Source: Sinanaerobacter sp. ZZT-01
GTDB lineage: Bacteria > Bacillota > Clostridia > Peptostreptococcales > Anaerovoracaceae
Length of the DNA: 64,000 nt
NCBI RefSeq assembly: GCF_035621135.1
Contig: NZ_CP141728.1
Location: 1-64,000 of the forward strand
Direction: 5' to 3'
Notes under the pieces: generated by a model
Database searches by the model: none
Told to the model about the DNA's origin: nothing
Seen by the model: the letters and a program-made list of their open reading frames with translations, nothing else
Part shown: positions 26,374 to 35,868 of the stretch, in pieces
Position numbering within the stretch: the first letter of the stretch is position 1
How the letters are laid out: every line of letters starts with the position of its first letter
Made by a program: the position numbers and the translations under genes

Positions 26374-26766
26374 TCAGCTTCCTGTAATCACTGTTTTCAG
26401 ACGGTTAAGTTCTTCTGTCGCCTGACGCAGTGCATATTCATATTGAAACTGCGCTCTGACCAATTCTAAATTTTCTACATCAACTTGTACATTATTGCCA
26501 TCCAAGCGTGTGCTTTCCTCTGAACTTTCATGAATCCACAGCTTCGATCCCTTAATTTCATTGCCGATTTCATTTGCCTTAGAGACTCTTTTTTTATCAA
26601 GTTTCGAAAGGCTTAACTTTAATTCTTCTTGAAATGTGGCATACTTTGCTTTATACCCCGGTGTTTCGGAATTTGCAATATTTTGTAAAGTCAAACGCTG
26701 TTGCTGCCAGAGATTGTCCAAAGTTTTCTCTGTCAGCAACATGGAATTTGTATTAAGCCAATCCAT
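26374..26766 (-). CDS. flgB: Flagellar basal-body rod protein FlgB
   Basis: A 130-residue proximal rod protein with the axial motif LTLQNIANSETPGYKAKYATF and the C-terminal helix ENLELVRAQFQYEYALRQATEEL, slightly divergent from the usual EMAKMxEN form. It starts a transcript with its own strong promoter. flgC and fliE, its normal partners, do not follow; they may lie beyond fliF outside the window. It could be the only flgB or a second copy. Confidence 0.85.
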   Translation of the reverse strand: MDWLNTNSMLLTEKTLDNLWQQQRLTLQNIANSETPGYKAKYATFQEELKLSLSKLDKKRVSKANEIGNEIKGSKLWIHESSEESTRLDGNNVQVDVENLELVRAQFQYEYALRQATEELNRLKTVITGS

Positions 26767-26816
26767 AAAACGCCTCCTTTTTTATGCATTTACTTTCACG
26801 CATAATATTCTATGTC

Positions 26817-26845
26817 ATTATACTACGAAATGGCAGCCTTCTCAA
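26817..26845 (-). promoter_or_regulatory. Sigma-A promoter of the flgB-cheY-flhA-fliA operon
   Basis: On the minus strand: -35 TTGAGA (26845-26840), a 17-base spacer and a perfect -10 TATAAT (26822-26817). The start codon of flgB lies about 45 bases downstream with AAGGAGG. No c-di-GMP riboswitch fits in this short leader. Confidence 0.85.
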
Positions 26846-26887
26846 CCGTTTTTTCCAGCGCATTCCATTTGTGCTTATTTTACGGCA

Positions 26888-29800
26888 CTATTTGACAAAT
26901 TCTACAAGCCATTCGCTGCTTTCTGGTTCATCTTTGTTCACGATAAACTTCATGTTCATCTTTCCCGCAATATTTCCGCTCACATCAACAATGCTATTCG
27001 GAATATTCATCGAACTGTTTGCCATAACATTTTCAAACGTAATCACAAAACTGATGATACCGCCGTCTGGCTCCAAAGAAGGCGCGCTTTTGACCGTAAC
27101 TGTTCCGACCGAAATGTTATCCGAAAGCATCTGCTGCAATACATCTTTTTTCAATTTCTTTCGAGTCCCGCTTAAAGCATCCAAATAATAAAGCGGTTCG
27201 CTAAACATAACAGACAACGATCCATTGTATTTTTTCATTACGGTTCCGTTTATCTCTGTAATACTGGTTATCACACTGCCATCAACAATAGCCGGTGCAA
27301 CCGTGTCCGCCGAAGTAATTCCGGTTACCGTCTCCACAGCGGACCAGTTTCCATCATCCGGTCCGGACATCGGATTTTTCATTACAATGAAAATGTCATA
27401 AAAACGTTCCGGATTCAGGTTTGTTACAGTAATCGTATCCGTTTCATCCTCTCGAATAAAAAGTTGACCGGAGTCGATTACCCTAGAGTCTGGTTTTACA
27501 TCAATTCCTGCAATCTCAGTCGGAGTGAGTGAAGTCACCGTTCCCGTCTCATAGACAACCCAATAAACATCTGCATCCGCATCAATTGCTCCCATATCGA
27601 CGTATGCCTCCGAACCACCTTGCCCTTTTTTGCGCGGATAGCCGGCCATATAATCCGGTATTACGACCGCTTGGGTTCGAATCTCTTTCATTGCAACCGC
27701 AGATGCGGCATTTCCTTTTGCGGTATAGTAAAATTCATAATCGGTGTTTGCTTTTAGATCATTAATGTACTCCGTAAACTCTACATTAGGGTTTACTACG
27801 AAAAAGCTTCCTACTTTGCTTCCCTGAGGACGAATGCTCCCATCAATCAATTTAATCGCATCCGGCATAGCAGCCACCGCACCTTTTGGAGAAAGGAGCC
27901 AATATACCGTACAGGACTTATCTAACATGTAATCCGCTCGGATGGATGTATCGCCTGCAGCCAACTTTGGATAACCGGTGCTAAATTGCGGTGCAATGAC
28001 ATCAGAAAAGTATTTCGTGCATTGCAGCTTTGCTGGATCACTTACTACAGAAGCCTCTAAGGAAGAAGCTTGTCCTTCAAACAATCCGTTTGAGCCCTTA
28101 AATGCCGCATCAATCAACTGCTGTCTTGTTCCAGCAAGCCCTCTCACAGTCAAATTCAGCTGCTGATTCCAAATGCTTCGATTTTCAACACCTTCTAATT
28201 TTGTTATTTTAATTGAATAAGTAGTGGTTTTTAATTCATTAAATTTACTATATTTTGTATATAAATTGGCATCGATCAAAGCCTGTAGCGAATAGTAACG
28301 GTTTGGAACCATTTCCAATCCTGTGATCGTAGTTTTAGTCCCGCTTCCATTGTCAACTGCTATATCAAAGGTTATTTTTGCATCGCTCTCCAAAATCGTA
28401 TCGTAACACAGCTCTTCTGCCGCATTCTGAATCTTCGGTTCAATTTGAAAAACCAAATCATGACTATCATCTTTTGAGCCAATATTCTTCAAGCTCACAA
28501 ATGGAGCCATTGTTTTAAACTCGGTGAGTCGAGTTACATTTCCCTGTGCATTTGCTTTCATTTTGTTTGCCGCCGCATCTGCAATTCCCTTTAATTCAAA
28601 CACATAACGATTGCCGCTAGCAAGCTGAATTGCGGGATTTGTTGAAGCTTGGTCTCCTGTTGTAAAGGTCAGGATCGTCTTCCCATCTTCTTCTGAAAAC
28701 TTTGCCTGCGAAAAATCTATGCTTACTTCTGTTCTTGGGCTGTCTGACGTGTTATACAATTTTATAAAATCGCCCAACTCAGAATCCGAAAGATCTGCCA
28801 GCAAACGTTTTTCATCCGAAACACCATCATATACAATTTCGCTGAATTCCAGCCGAATATCGGAACCTACCGGTGGTTCCCCTTGTTCTGAAACCAACGA
28901 TTCATCAAAGACAACAGAAGCTGTCGGTAAAATATCATCTCTCGTAATGATCTCTTTTTTCAATACCGGCATGGATTTGTTCTCTGATTTATCAACTAAG
29001 ACAAAATAAAGGTCATATGGCGTTTGCACTTCCAGCCCATTGATGATAAAACTCCCCTCTTTATCTGCAACGGCAGTTGCTTTTCCATTTTTTAAAGCGT
29101 TGCTTCCATTGATAACTGCCTGCTGTGCCTCTGGTGTGTGCAGCTCAGTCAAAGGAGCAGGTATCGTAGGCTCATAATATGCAGGAACTTTTGTTCCTCT
29201 CGGATAAACTGCCCAATATAAGGTACAGCTCTCGTCTGTCATAAATTTCATCTGCACTGTTTTTTCAGTTACAGCTCCAACAAGTGGATACACCGGTTTC
29301 GTAAATTCAGGAGCAGTAACATCTTTTGTTACTGCCTGGATCTTAAAGACTTTAGATTCATTCTCACTGGTATCTAAAATAGCCATATAGATATCATATT
29401 CTGTAGCTTCTTCTAAATTCGTGGCATAAAAGGTGCTAAGCTCATTCTTTAAACAGGCAGCAGTTCCCATTTTTACAGCTCCCGGAACTTTTATCGGACT
29501 TTTTATCAAGAGATCTGTTGTCGGTGCAACACTGCCCTTTGGTACGACTGCCCAATAAATTGTTCCATCTTTGGTTGAAACTGCTTCAAATTTCAGCTTA
29601 TGTCCTTCGTCATCATAAAGTGCCTCCGCCTTTGGATAGCCTGTAATCATTGAAGGTATCACATTATCCAACGTCTGGAAATAATCATATTCCAAATCAG
29701 AAATATTTTCACGTGTATCTTCTAAAATCGCATAAAAAATATAGTTTTTTCCGCTTTTTAAGCCTGATACTTTAACGGATACTTCTTTTTCTGCAACGAC

Positions 29801-31339
29801 GCTCACGTTTCCTGATTTAATAATATTTTTGTCATTATTCGGATTCATCAGTTCATCATCCGTAGGAGTATCGCTCCCGGACTGCTTAATCGCCCAATAA
29901 ATTTTCCCCGGTTTATTTGCTTTTAGTAAAGCAGTTACATTCGTTGCATCGATTTCATCAATTTTCGGATACCCACCCCAAATCTCCGGGTCTTCTCGAT
30001 CAATATCAGCATCAATGCTATTCATTTTTTTTCCATTAATTGTTGCGGTAGCCCCAGGTCTGATTGTGATTTCATTCGGAAGGGATTCAACCTTTGTTCC
30101 ATCTGTCATAATTAAAATAGAATCAATTTCTCCTTGCCCGTTTACAGTCGTCCCTACGTCTGTATACAGCTCGCCCGTATATGTTTTCTTCTCTAAATAA
30201 ACAGTACTTTTTTCTGCAACTTCATCTACAATCAAACGGTCAATGCTTCCCGACCTTAAAGAAAGTGTATTTTCTTTACCTAAAACAGATACTGTATCAA
30301 ATTCCCCTGACAAATCTAAAGTGGTTTTTTCCGGTCCATCTAATACAATATCTTCAAAGGCTTCGTAATTATTCCCTCTTTCTTCTAAAAAAGCATTACT
30401 GCGTACAATCGTTGTTTCAATTGTAGTATCTCCTTCTGCAATTAAGCTCAGCTTTTTACCATGTCCTACATCTATAATCACACGATTGAACTCACAATCA
30501 TATGCAACTATACTGCTTTCTCCAACGTTACTTTCTCCGCAGCCGGAAATTATCACATCTCCAAGAACCTTAACATTATCGAGTGTAACATACCCCGGAC
30601 CTACACCCTCAGTTATGTACAAATCACCATAAATCGTGGTATCTCTGAGTCCGGATCCGGTCTTGGCCAAAGTAACATTTCCATTTATGTAATTAATACG
30701 TACCATGCGGGATTCATTGACAATTTCTCCAGTCATATCGGACAAAATCTTAGCAACCTCAGCACGAGTAATATCTTTTTGAGGTTTAAAGGTCTGGTCA
30801 GAAAATCCAGAAATAAATCCCTTCTCCGTTGCGGCAAAGATGCTTCCTTTACTCCAATTGTTAAATTTTTTCGAATCGGTAAAGGTCAGAGAATCCGAAT
30901 TTTGTTCCTCTATTTTAACCGCACGGCACAAAAGCGTAACAGCCTGCTCCCTTGTCAGCGATTGCTCTGGTCCCGCTGTATTTGGACCCGTTCCAGCTAA
31001 GTAACCCTGGTTTGACGCAATAGAAATATCATTTGCATACCACGCAGTTTTAGGCACATCAGAAAATGATTTTTTCCCTTTCTCCGTAAAACCCAAAGAA
31101 CGATTCACCATGGCAGCAAACTCCGCACGTGTAATATTTTTATCCGGATATAAATTTCCATTGGCATCCCCTTTCATAATATTTCGGCTTACTAAATTAT
31201 TTAAGTAAGATTCTGCCCAGCTTGCGCCGTAAACGGGTGATACCAGCTCTTTTCCAATTGGAAAAGCCGGAGTCATTAATATTACAAAAGCTGCCACTAC
31301 TGCAATATGTCTTTTAAAACATTTCTTTTTTCTTATCAT
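26888..31339 (-). CDS. Giant SLH-domain surface protein with FnIII-like repeats
   Basis: A 1483-residue secreted protein. A basic, hydrophobic signal peptide ends near YGA at residue 38. Three SLH domains (about 40-210) carry the motifs ITRAEF, LTREQA and ITRAEV, which bind pyruvylated cell-wall polymer. A beta-rich stretch (about 215-430) follows. Then come five related repeats marked by YPK/YPR and IYWA, LYWA, VYW cores, plus Ig-like modules near residues 850 and 1390. It is the last gene of the ECF-sigma/PilZ operon; its ATG overlaps the PilZ stop by four bases. An adhesin or envelope protein is likely. Confidence 0.85.
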   Translation of the reverse strand: MIRKKKCFKRHIAVVAAFVILMTPAFPIGKELVSPVYGASWAESYLNNLVSRNIMKGDANGNLYPDKNITRAEFAAMVNRSLGFTEKGKKSFSDVPKTAWYANDISIASNQGYLAGTGPNTAGPEQSLTREQAVTLLCRAVKIEEQNSDSLTFTDSKKFNNWSKGSIFAATEKGFISGFSDQTFKPQKDITRAEVAKILSDMTGEIVNESRMVRINYINGNVTLAKTGSGLRDTTIYGDLYITEGVGPGYVTLDNVKVLGDVIISGCGESNVGESSIVAYDCEFNRVIIDVGHGKKLSLIAEGDTTIETTIVRSNAFLEERGNNYEAFEDIVLDGPEKTTLDLSGEFDTVSVLGKENTLSLRSGSIDRLIVDEVAEKSTVYLEKKTYTGELYTDVGTTVNGQGEIDSILIMTDGTKVESLPNEITIRPGATATINGKKMNSIDADIDREDPEIWGGYPKIDEIDATNVTALLKANKPGKIYWAIKQSGSDTPTDDELMNPNNDKNIIKSGNVSVVAEKEVSVKVSGLKSGKNYIFYAILEDTRENISDLEYDYFQTLDNVIPSMITGYPKAEALYDDEGHKLKFEAVSTKDGTIYWAVVPKGSVAPTTDLLIKSPIKVPGAVKMGTAACLKNELSTFYATNLEEATEYDIYMAILDTSENESKVFKIQAVTKDVTAPEFTKPVYPLVGAVTEKTVQMKFMTDESCTLYWAVYPRGTKVPAYYEPTIPAPLTELHTPEAQQAVINGSNALKNGKATAVADKEGSFIINGLEVQTPYDLYFVLVDKSENKSMPVLKKEIITRDDILPTASVVFDESLVSEQGEPPVGSDIRLEFSEIVYDGVSDEKRLLADLSDSELGDFIKLYNTSDSPRTEVSIDFSQAKFSEEDGKTILTFTTGDQASTNPAIQLASGNRYVFELKGIADAAANKMKANAQGNVTRLTEFKTMAPFVSLKNIGSKDDSHDLVFQIEPKIQNAAEELCYDTILESDAKITFDIAVDNGSGTKTTITGLEMVPNRYYSLQALIDANLYTKYSKFNELKTTTYSIKITKLEGVENRSIWNQQLNLTVRGLAGTRQQLIDAAFKGSNGLFEGQASSLEASVVSDPAKLQCTKYFSDVIAPQFSTGYPKLAAGDTSIRADYMLDKSCTVYWLLSPKGAVAAMPDAIKLIDGSIRPQGSKVGSFFVVNPNVEFTEYINDLKANTDYEFYYTAKGNAASAVAMKEIRTQAVVIPDYMAGYPRKKGQGGSEAYVDMGAIDADADVYWVVYETGTVTSLTPTEIAGIDVKPDSRVIDSGQLFIREDETDTITVTNLNPERFYDIFIVMKNPMSGPDDGNWSAVETVTGITSADTVAPAIVDGSVITSITEINGTVMKKYNGSLSVMFSEPLYYLDALSGTRKKLKKDVLQQMLSDNISVGTVTVKSAPSLEPDGGIISFVITFENVMANSSMNIPNSIVDVSGNIAGKMNMKFIVNKDEPESSEWLVEFVK

Positions 31340-32100
31340 GACTTTTCCTCCTCAATCTGTTTCTCTTTCTCCAATTCCTTCATCAGTGCTCGCAGTTCCT
31401 CTTCTCTCTCCATTTCCTCCTTCAAAGCTTTTCGTTCCTGGCGTTCTTTATCAAATACAAATTTACGAATTACCCTTTCCTCTACATTTTTCAGCCCGTT
31501 AAATTCTCCTCCACAGTTCACTTTTCCATCTTCCATCTCTGTAAACCATCTTAAAACAAAGCGTAAGGCGATTGAAACATCTCCACCGTCAAAAATCGTC
31601 TGATATTCTTCATCTATTATTAATTTTTCTATATCTTCTTTATCTGCATAAAATCCAATACCTCCCGCACTGATGTCTCGCAAGGTAATGTTGATTTCTC
31701 CCGGTATGTCAGCAGAAATACAGCAAAGCTCACTTTGTGCAGTAAATTTTGCCTTCACATCTTTTCTTCTTTGAATGTTTCCCTTCGCCTTCAATTCCCG
31801 AATATGAATCCGTTCTTTTAATATGTAAGATACGATGCCTGTATAGAGAACCACCCCTTTACTTCCAGCCAGCACACGCAGCTCTACCAATTTCCCTTCC
31901 CAAAGCCGTTCTTCAATTTCTTTTTCAATTTCCAGTTCTGTCTTGTTTTGCAAATCAATATTAAGGATTGCTTCTTTTTTAACATCTAATTCCAATACAA
32001 ATGCCTGCATCGGTTCTTTTGTTGTCGAGTCGCATATTAGAGCCTTCACTAGTGTGGTATTTCGTTTTCCCAAAATCAAATTCCTTTCTATTTTTACCAT
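31336..32100 (-). CDS. PilZ-domain protein (predicted c-di-GMP receptor)
   Basis: A 254-residue cytosolic protein. The N-terminal half resembles the YcgR flagellar-brake fold. The C-terminal half is PilZ with the two c-di-GMP motifs: RRKDVK (the RxxxR element) and RDISAGGIGF (the D/NxSxxG element). A highly charged coiled-coil tail of about 50 residues follows. The ATG at 32100 has AAGGAT upstream. It could act as a YcgR-like motor brake or as a regulator of the SLH protein encoded next to it; the operon favours a surface role but does not prove it. Confidence 0.85.
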   Translation of the reverse strand: MVKIERNLILGKRNTTLVKALICDSTTKEPMQAFVLELDVKKEAILNIDLQNKTELEIEKEIEERLWEGKLVELRVLAGSKGVVLYTGIVSYILKERIHIRELKAKGNIQRRKDVKAKFTAQSELCCISADIPGEINITLRDISAGGIGFYADKEDIEKLIIDEEYQTIFDGGDVSIALRFVLRWFTEMEDGKVNCGGEFNGLKNVEERVIRKFVFDKERQERKALKEEMEREEELRALMKELEKEKQIEEEKS

Positions 32101-32128
32101 TTCTATATCCTTCAATATTTGCTTTTCA

Positions 32129-32470
32129 CTAATTCATAACAAACTCAAAAATCGCCTTTCTGATCGGCTCCACAGAAAATATAAAAATTACAAATAGAAT
32201 CGCCGCACACCCTGCTCCGAAAACAATATGCCGAATCGTTTGTTTCAGCAGTCTGAATTTGCGCTGATAGATTTCACGTTTTTCAAGCTTATCAATTTTC
32301 TGATAAAGGCGGTCATCTAATTCCCTTGGTATAAATACTGCGCGCGGTCTTCTTTTTGCCCTCCGATATTCTTCAAGATAATCTTCTGCAATAAATTGTG
32401 CTGCATATTCGAGTACTACATCCGACATCTTTTGAGATGTTTTTTTATACTCTTCATCAAATGTCTTCAA
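32129..32470 (-). CDS. Small single-pass membrane protein, possible anti-sigma factor
   Basis: A 113-residue protein with a charged cytosolic part of about 80 residues and one hydrophobic segment (about residues 84-104, HIVFGAGCAAILFVIFIFSV), leaving a very short outside tail. The TTG start follows the sigma gene's stop codon directly. Small membrane partners in this position usually sequester ECF sigma factors. There is no recognisable zinc anti-sigma motif, so the role is inferred from context. Confidence 0.6.
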   Translation of the reverse strand: MKTFDEEYKKTSQKMSDVVLEYAAQFIAEDYLEEYRRAKRRPRAVFIPRELDDRLYQKIDKLEKREIYQRKFRLLKQTIRHIVFGAGCAAILFVIFIFSVEPIRKAIFEFVMN

Positions 32471-33028
32471 TTAAGGTCGTCCCTCCCTCTCTAAAATTAA
32501 TTTAGCCAGCTTGCGTTTCACTTTATGAATACGAACTCGAATATTATCTGTTGATATCTCAAAACGCCGTGCCATATCTTTTTTCGAAAATCCCATAAAG
32601 AATAAGAAAAATAGTAGTTCCTTCTCTTTTAAAAGTAATTTATCAGTATATTTTGCAAGATCTGCAACCATCTCATTTCTGGACAGCACTTGATCTACAT
32701 CAAAGTCCTCTCGTTCGAGAAAGCTGTCTTCCTTCTCTGGGGGGTCGACAATCCCCATTTTAGCTCTGGCATCTCGATAGACATCCTCAAGCACGTTTCT
32801 TAAATTCGCAATCAGAAAAGCTTGTGCTTTAAATGAATTTGTTTTTTCAATATATCTTATGCCATCAAATGCACGGGTGAACGTTTCTTCAACGACATGA
32901 ATTGCTAAATCTTCATCGCCGTTCAGTTTCTCAAGTGCAATTTTGTAAATCGTCTCCTTATGCCTCTCATAAAACTGACCATATCTATACCCAGATTTCT
33001 CCTCAACACTTATGTATGCAGATTCCAA
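32471..33028 (-). CDS. ECF-type RNA polymerase sigma factor
   Basis: A 185-residue sigma-70 family protein with region 2 (EDLAIHVVEETFTRAFDGIRY) and region 4 (KEKELLFFLFFMGFSKKDMARRFEISTDNIRVRIHKVKRKL), lacking region 3 as in ECF factors. The start is TTG with AGAGGA upstream. It heads an operon with a single-pass membrane protein, PilZ protein and SLH surface protein, so it probably controls envelope genes in response to a surface or envelope cue. Its own promoter lies in the divergent spacer with cheA but was not recognised. Confidence 0.85.
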   Translation of the reverse strand: MESAYISVEEKSGYRYGQFYERHKETIYKIALEKLNGDEDLAIHVVEETFTRAFDGIRYIEKTNSFKAQAFLIANLRNVLEDVYRDARAKMGIVDPPEKEDSFLEREDFDVDQVLSRNEMVADLAKYTDKLLLKEKELLFFLFFMGFSKKDMARRFEISTDNIRVRIHKVKRKLAKLILEREGRP

Positions 33029-33074
33029 ACGACTTCCTCTCTTTCACAAAAAAATAACTCTGACTTATATTTGT

Positions 33075-33104
33075 TTGTTGGATTATATGTTTTTGTGGTA
33101 TAAT
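33075..33104 (+). promoter_or_regulatory. Extended -10 promoter of the cheA operon
   Basis: TGG-TATAAT (the hexamer at 33099-33104) is a perfect extended -10. The -35 element at 33075-33080 (TTGTTG) is weak and sits 18 bases away. The leader to cheA would be about 170 bases. Confidence 0.55.
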
Positions 33105-33111
33105 ATTCCCA

Positions 33112-33130
33112 ATATAATAAATTATTATAT
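33112..33130. promoter_or_regulatory. AT-only palindrome at the cheA transcription start
   Basis: ATATAATAA, a central A, and TTATTATAT form a perfect inverted repeat right at the predicted start site. It may be an operator, but AT-rich palindromes also arise by chance. Confidence 0.35.
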
Positions 33131-33281
33131 CGTATCCTTTAATTAGGTTCAATCATTCTCACAACATTCCGTTTATTTTTATTGCATGAATTTTCAAAAC
33201 GATAAAATTAAATGGTGCGCTATACAAAGCGAAACATAAAAAATAATTTTCTATATTAGTAGACAAGGCGGTGTAACAATT

Positions 33282-35363
33282 ATGGACAACAGTATGCAAA
33301 ATATGCTAGACATGTATTTGTATGAGACAAATACTCTTATTGAACAACTCGACGAAATCCTTTTAAGCGCAGAGCAAGAGGGGGATTTCAGTCAGGATGC
33401 GGTAAACGAAATCTTTCGTATCATGCACACGATTAAAGGTTCTTCGGCTATGATGCAGTTTAATAGCCTTTCTGCACTCTCCCACCAAATAGAAAATTTA
33501 TTTTTCTTTATTCGTGAAAACCAAATAAATCAGGAATTTGGTCACGATTTATTCGATTTATTATTTCAAGCGAGCGATTTTATTAAATCACAGGTAATCC
33601 AAATTGAAAATAACGAGCCTCTAAACGAGGATATCTCTGAACTAATTTCTGGTATTGAACGATTTTTACAACAGATTAAAGGTTCCTCGGATTCATCCGA
33701 TCATGAAAAAGCTGCATCAGCTACTGATAAAACCATTGAAAATCAAACGAAAGAAGATCAGAACTCAGAACTTGCAATTCGAGTCTTTTTTGACGAAGAG
33801 TGCGGGATGGAAAATCTGCGATCCTTCATGCTCATTACAGCTATGCAAGATGTCTGCGGTCCTTTCTCCTATGAACCTCAAAATGTAGAAAACGATTCGA
33901 GTACTGCTGCATACATTATAGAACATGGTTTTACGCTCTATTTTAACAATCACGAAGATTTAGATGCAGCAATCGGCATCTTAAAAACGTCTCTTAATAT
34001 TCGTACTTATGAAATATTACATAATCAGCAGGAAGATAAAAAAGTGGAAACTATAGAAAAAGCGGAAGAAAATACTGAAAAGAGCAGCGCTCCTGCAAAA
34101 GAAACAGAAGCAAAGAAAACAACAGCTCAAAAGAAGAAAGCAGACGACGCGCCTATGCATCTTTCTTCTGGAAAGCAAAGCTTGATCAGCGTTAACCTTA
34201 CTAAGCTGGATCGCCTAATGGATATCGTGGGAGAAATTGTCATAACCGAATCTATGGTAACGTCCTCCCCTGACCTTCAAGGTTTCAAGCTTGATAATTT
34301 TACAAAATCTGCACGTCAATTACGGAAATTGACCGATGACCTACAAGATACTGCAATGTCAATTCGTATGGTTCCCGTATCCAGCGTATTTCAGAAAATG
34401 AATCGGATTGTCAGAGATATGAGCCAAGCATTGGGTAAAGAGGCGCGCTTAGTCTCCATTGGTGCCGATACCGAAGTTGATAAAACAATTGTGGACAGCA
34501 TTGGTGACCCAATTATGCATATGGTTCGAAATTCTATGGATCATGGTTTAGAACAAAATAAAGAAGATAGAATCGCACTCGGTAAAGATCCGCAAGGAAC
34601 AATCACCTTAAAAGCAGAACACACCGGGAGTGAGGTTATAATTACAATCAGTGATGACGGACAGGGTATTGATACTCAAAAAGTAATTGAAAAAGCCAAA
34701 GAACGAGGCTTGCTTACTAAACCAGAAAGTGAATATTCCCAAAGAGAAGTGCTTCAGCTTCTCTTGCTTCCGGGTTTTTCAACAAATGAAGAAGTTACCG
34801 AGTACTCCGGCAGAGGCGTAGGTATGGACGTTGTAAAGAAAAACATTGAAAAAGTCGGTGGCATTGTTACCATGACCAGTGAGGAAGGAAAAGGAACATC
34901 TACTATCTTTAAAATTCCACTTACTTTGGCAATTGTCGATGGTATGGAAATATCCGTTGGAAATTCGATTTTTACCATTCCAATTCATAATATCCGTCAA
35001 TCCTTTAAAATTGATGAATCAGATATTGTACACGATGCCGGACAGGGTGAAATGATCCAGAAAATGGACAAGTTCTATCCAATTATTCGTTTAAATGAAT
35101 TTTTCTCAATCGCACCAAAAGCAGAGACAGTCAGTGATGGAATTATGATCTGGGTAGAGGCAGGCGAAAAGTCTTATTGCTTGTTTGTCGACGAACTTTT
35201 AGGCGAACAGCAGGTTGTTGTCAAGCCGATCCCTACTTATTTAAGTACATATAATGTCAAGGACTCCGGAATAGCGGGCTGTACTATTTTAGGCGACGGT
35301 AATATCAGTATTATTTTAGATATCATAAATCTTCACACTGCAGCGATCGGAGGTGCATTATAA
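33282..35363 (+). CDS. cheA: Chemotaxis histidine kinase CheA
   Basis: A 693-residue multidomain kinase. The Hpt domain holds His49 in RIMHTIKGSSAMM. A linker and P2-like region (about 150-290) precedes the dimerisation helix (LDRLMDIVGEIVITES). The ATPase has N box MVRNSMDHGLE, G1 SDDGQGID and G2 GRGVGMDVV. A CheW-like domain ends the protein. It phosphorylates CheY and CheB in receptor arrays. cheW begins at its stop codon. Confidence 0.97.
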   Translation: MDNSMQNMLDMYLYETNTLIEQLDEILLSAEQEGDFSQDAVNEIFRIMHTIKGSSAMMQFNSLSALSHQIENLFFFIRENQINQEFGHDLFDLLFQASDFIKSQVIQIENNEPLNEDISELISGIERFLQQIKGSSDSSDHEKAASATDKTIENQTKEDQNSELAIRVFFDEECGMENLRSFMLITAMQDVCGPFSYEPQNVENDSSTAAYIIEHGFTLYFNNHEDLDAAIGILKTSLNIRTYEILHNQQEDKKVETIEKAEENTEKSSAPAKETEAKKTTAQKKKADDAPMHLSSGKQSLISVNLTKLDRLMDIVGEIVITESMVTSSPDLQGFKLDNFTKSARQLRKLTDDLQDTAMSIRMVPVSSVFQKMNRIVRDMSQALGKEARLVSIGADTEVDKTIVDSIGDPIMHMVRNSMDHGLEQNKEDRIALGKDPQGTITLKAEHTGSEVIITISDDGQGIDTQKVIEKAKERGLLTKPESEYSQREVLQLLLLPGFSTNEEVTEYSGRGVGMDVVKKNIEKVGGIVTMTSEEGKGTSTIFKIPLTLAIVDGMEISVGNSIFTIPIHNIRQSFKIDESDIVHDAGQGEMIQKMDKFYPIIRLNEFFSIAPKAETVSDGIMIWVEAGEKSYCLFVDELLGEQQVVVKPIPTYLSTYNVKDSGIAGCTILGDGNISIILDIINLHTAAIGGAL

Positions 35364-35857
35364 TGGCAAACTTATCACAAATGACAAATGAAATGGATAT
35401 TGACTTTGACGAAGAATTTGAACAAGCAAAGGACAATACGGAAGTATCGAAGAAATATTTAGCTTTTGTATCTGATGAATTAAACTTTGCAATCGATGCG
35501 GATTCTGTAATTGAAATTATTAACGGACATTCCATTACTCACCTTCCTAAAACCCCCAACTTTATAAAAGGAATAATCAACTTACGTGGTCAAATTATTC
35601 CTATTATGGATATGCGGTTACGGATGAATCGTGGAGACGCTGAATATGGCAAAGAAAGTTGTATTATTGTTATTTCAGTAGAAAATATATCAATTGGTTT
35701 ATTGGTGGAAAGCGTCTCTCAAATGCTGGATATCTATGAATCACAGATTTGTGCACCACCCCTAAGTACGCAGCAAGATATGGTCAGTGGTATAGCAAGG
35801 ATTGACAATATGGTTTATTTACTGCTAGACTGTCTCCTTCTTCTTGATATCAATTAA
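35363..35857 (+). CDS. cheW: Chemotaxis coupling protein CheW
   Basis: A 164-residue SH3-like coupling protein. The core pattern ITHLPKTPNFIKGIINLRGQIIPIMDMRLRM is typical. An acidic N-terminal tail of about 30 residues is extra. CheW joins receptors to CheA. The ATG overlaps the cheA stop as TAATG, so the two are translationally coupled. Confidence 0.96.
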   Translation: MANLSQMTNEMDIDFDEEFEQAKDNTEVSKKYLAFVSDELNFAIDADSVIEIINGHSITHLPKTPNFIKGIINLRGQIIPIMDMRLRMNRGDAEYGKESCIIVISVENISIGLLVESVSQMLDIYESQICAPPLSTQQDMVSGIARIDNMVYLLLDCLLLLDIN

Positions 35858-35868
35858 CAGAGGTTACT

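Noticed and set aside
25559-26425. 288-codon plus-strand frame over flhA, cheY and flgB
   Set aside because: Antisense to three well-supported genes; no family signature.
26767-26816. c-di-GMP riboswitch in front of the flgB operon
   Set aside because: The leader between promoter and gene is only about 50 bases and lacks the fold.
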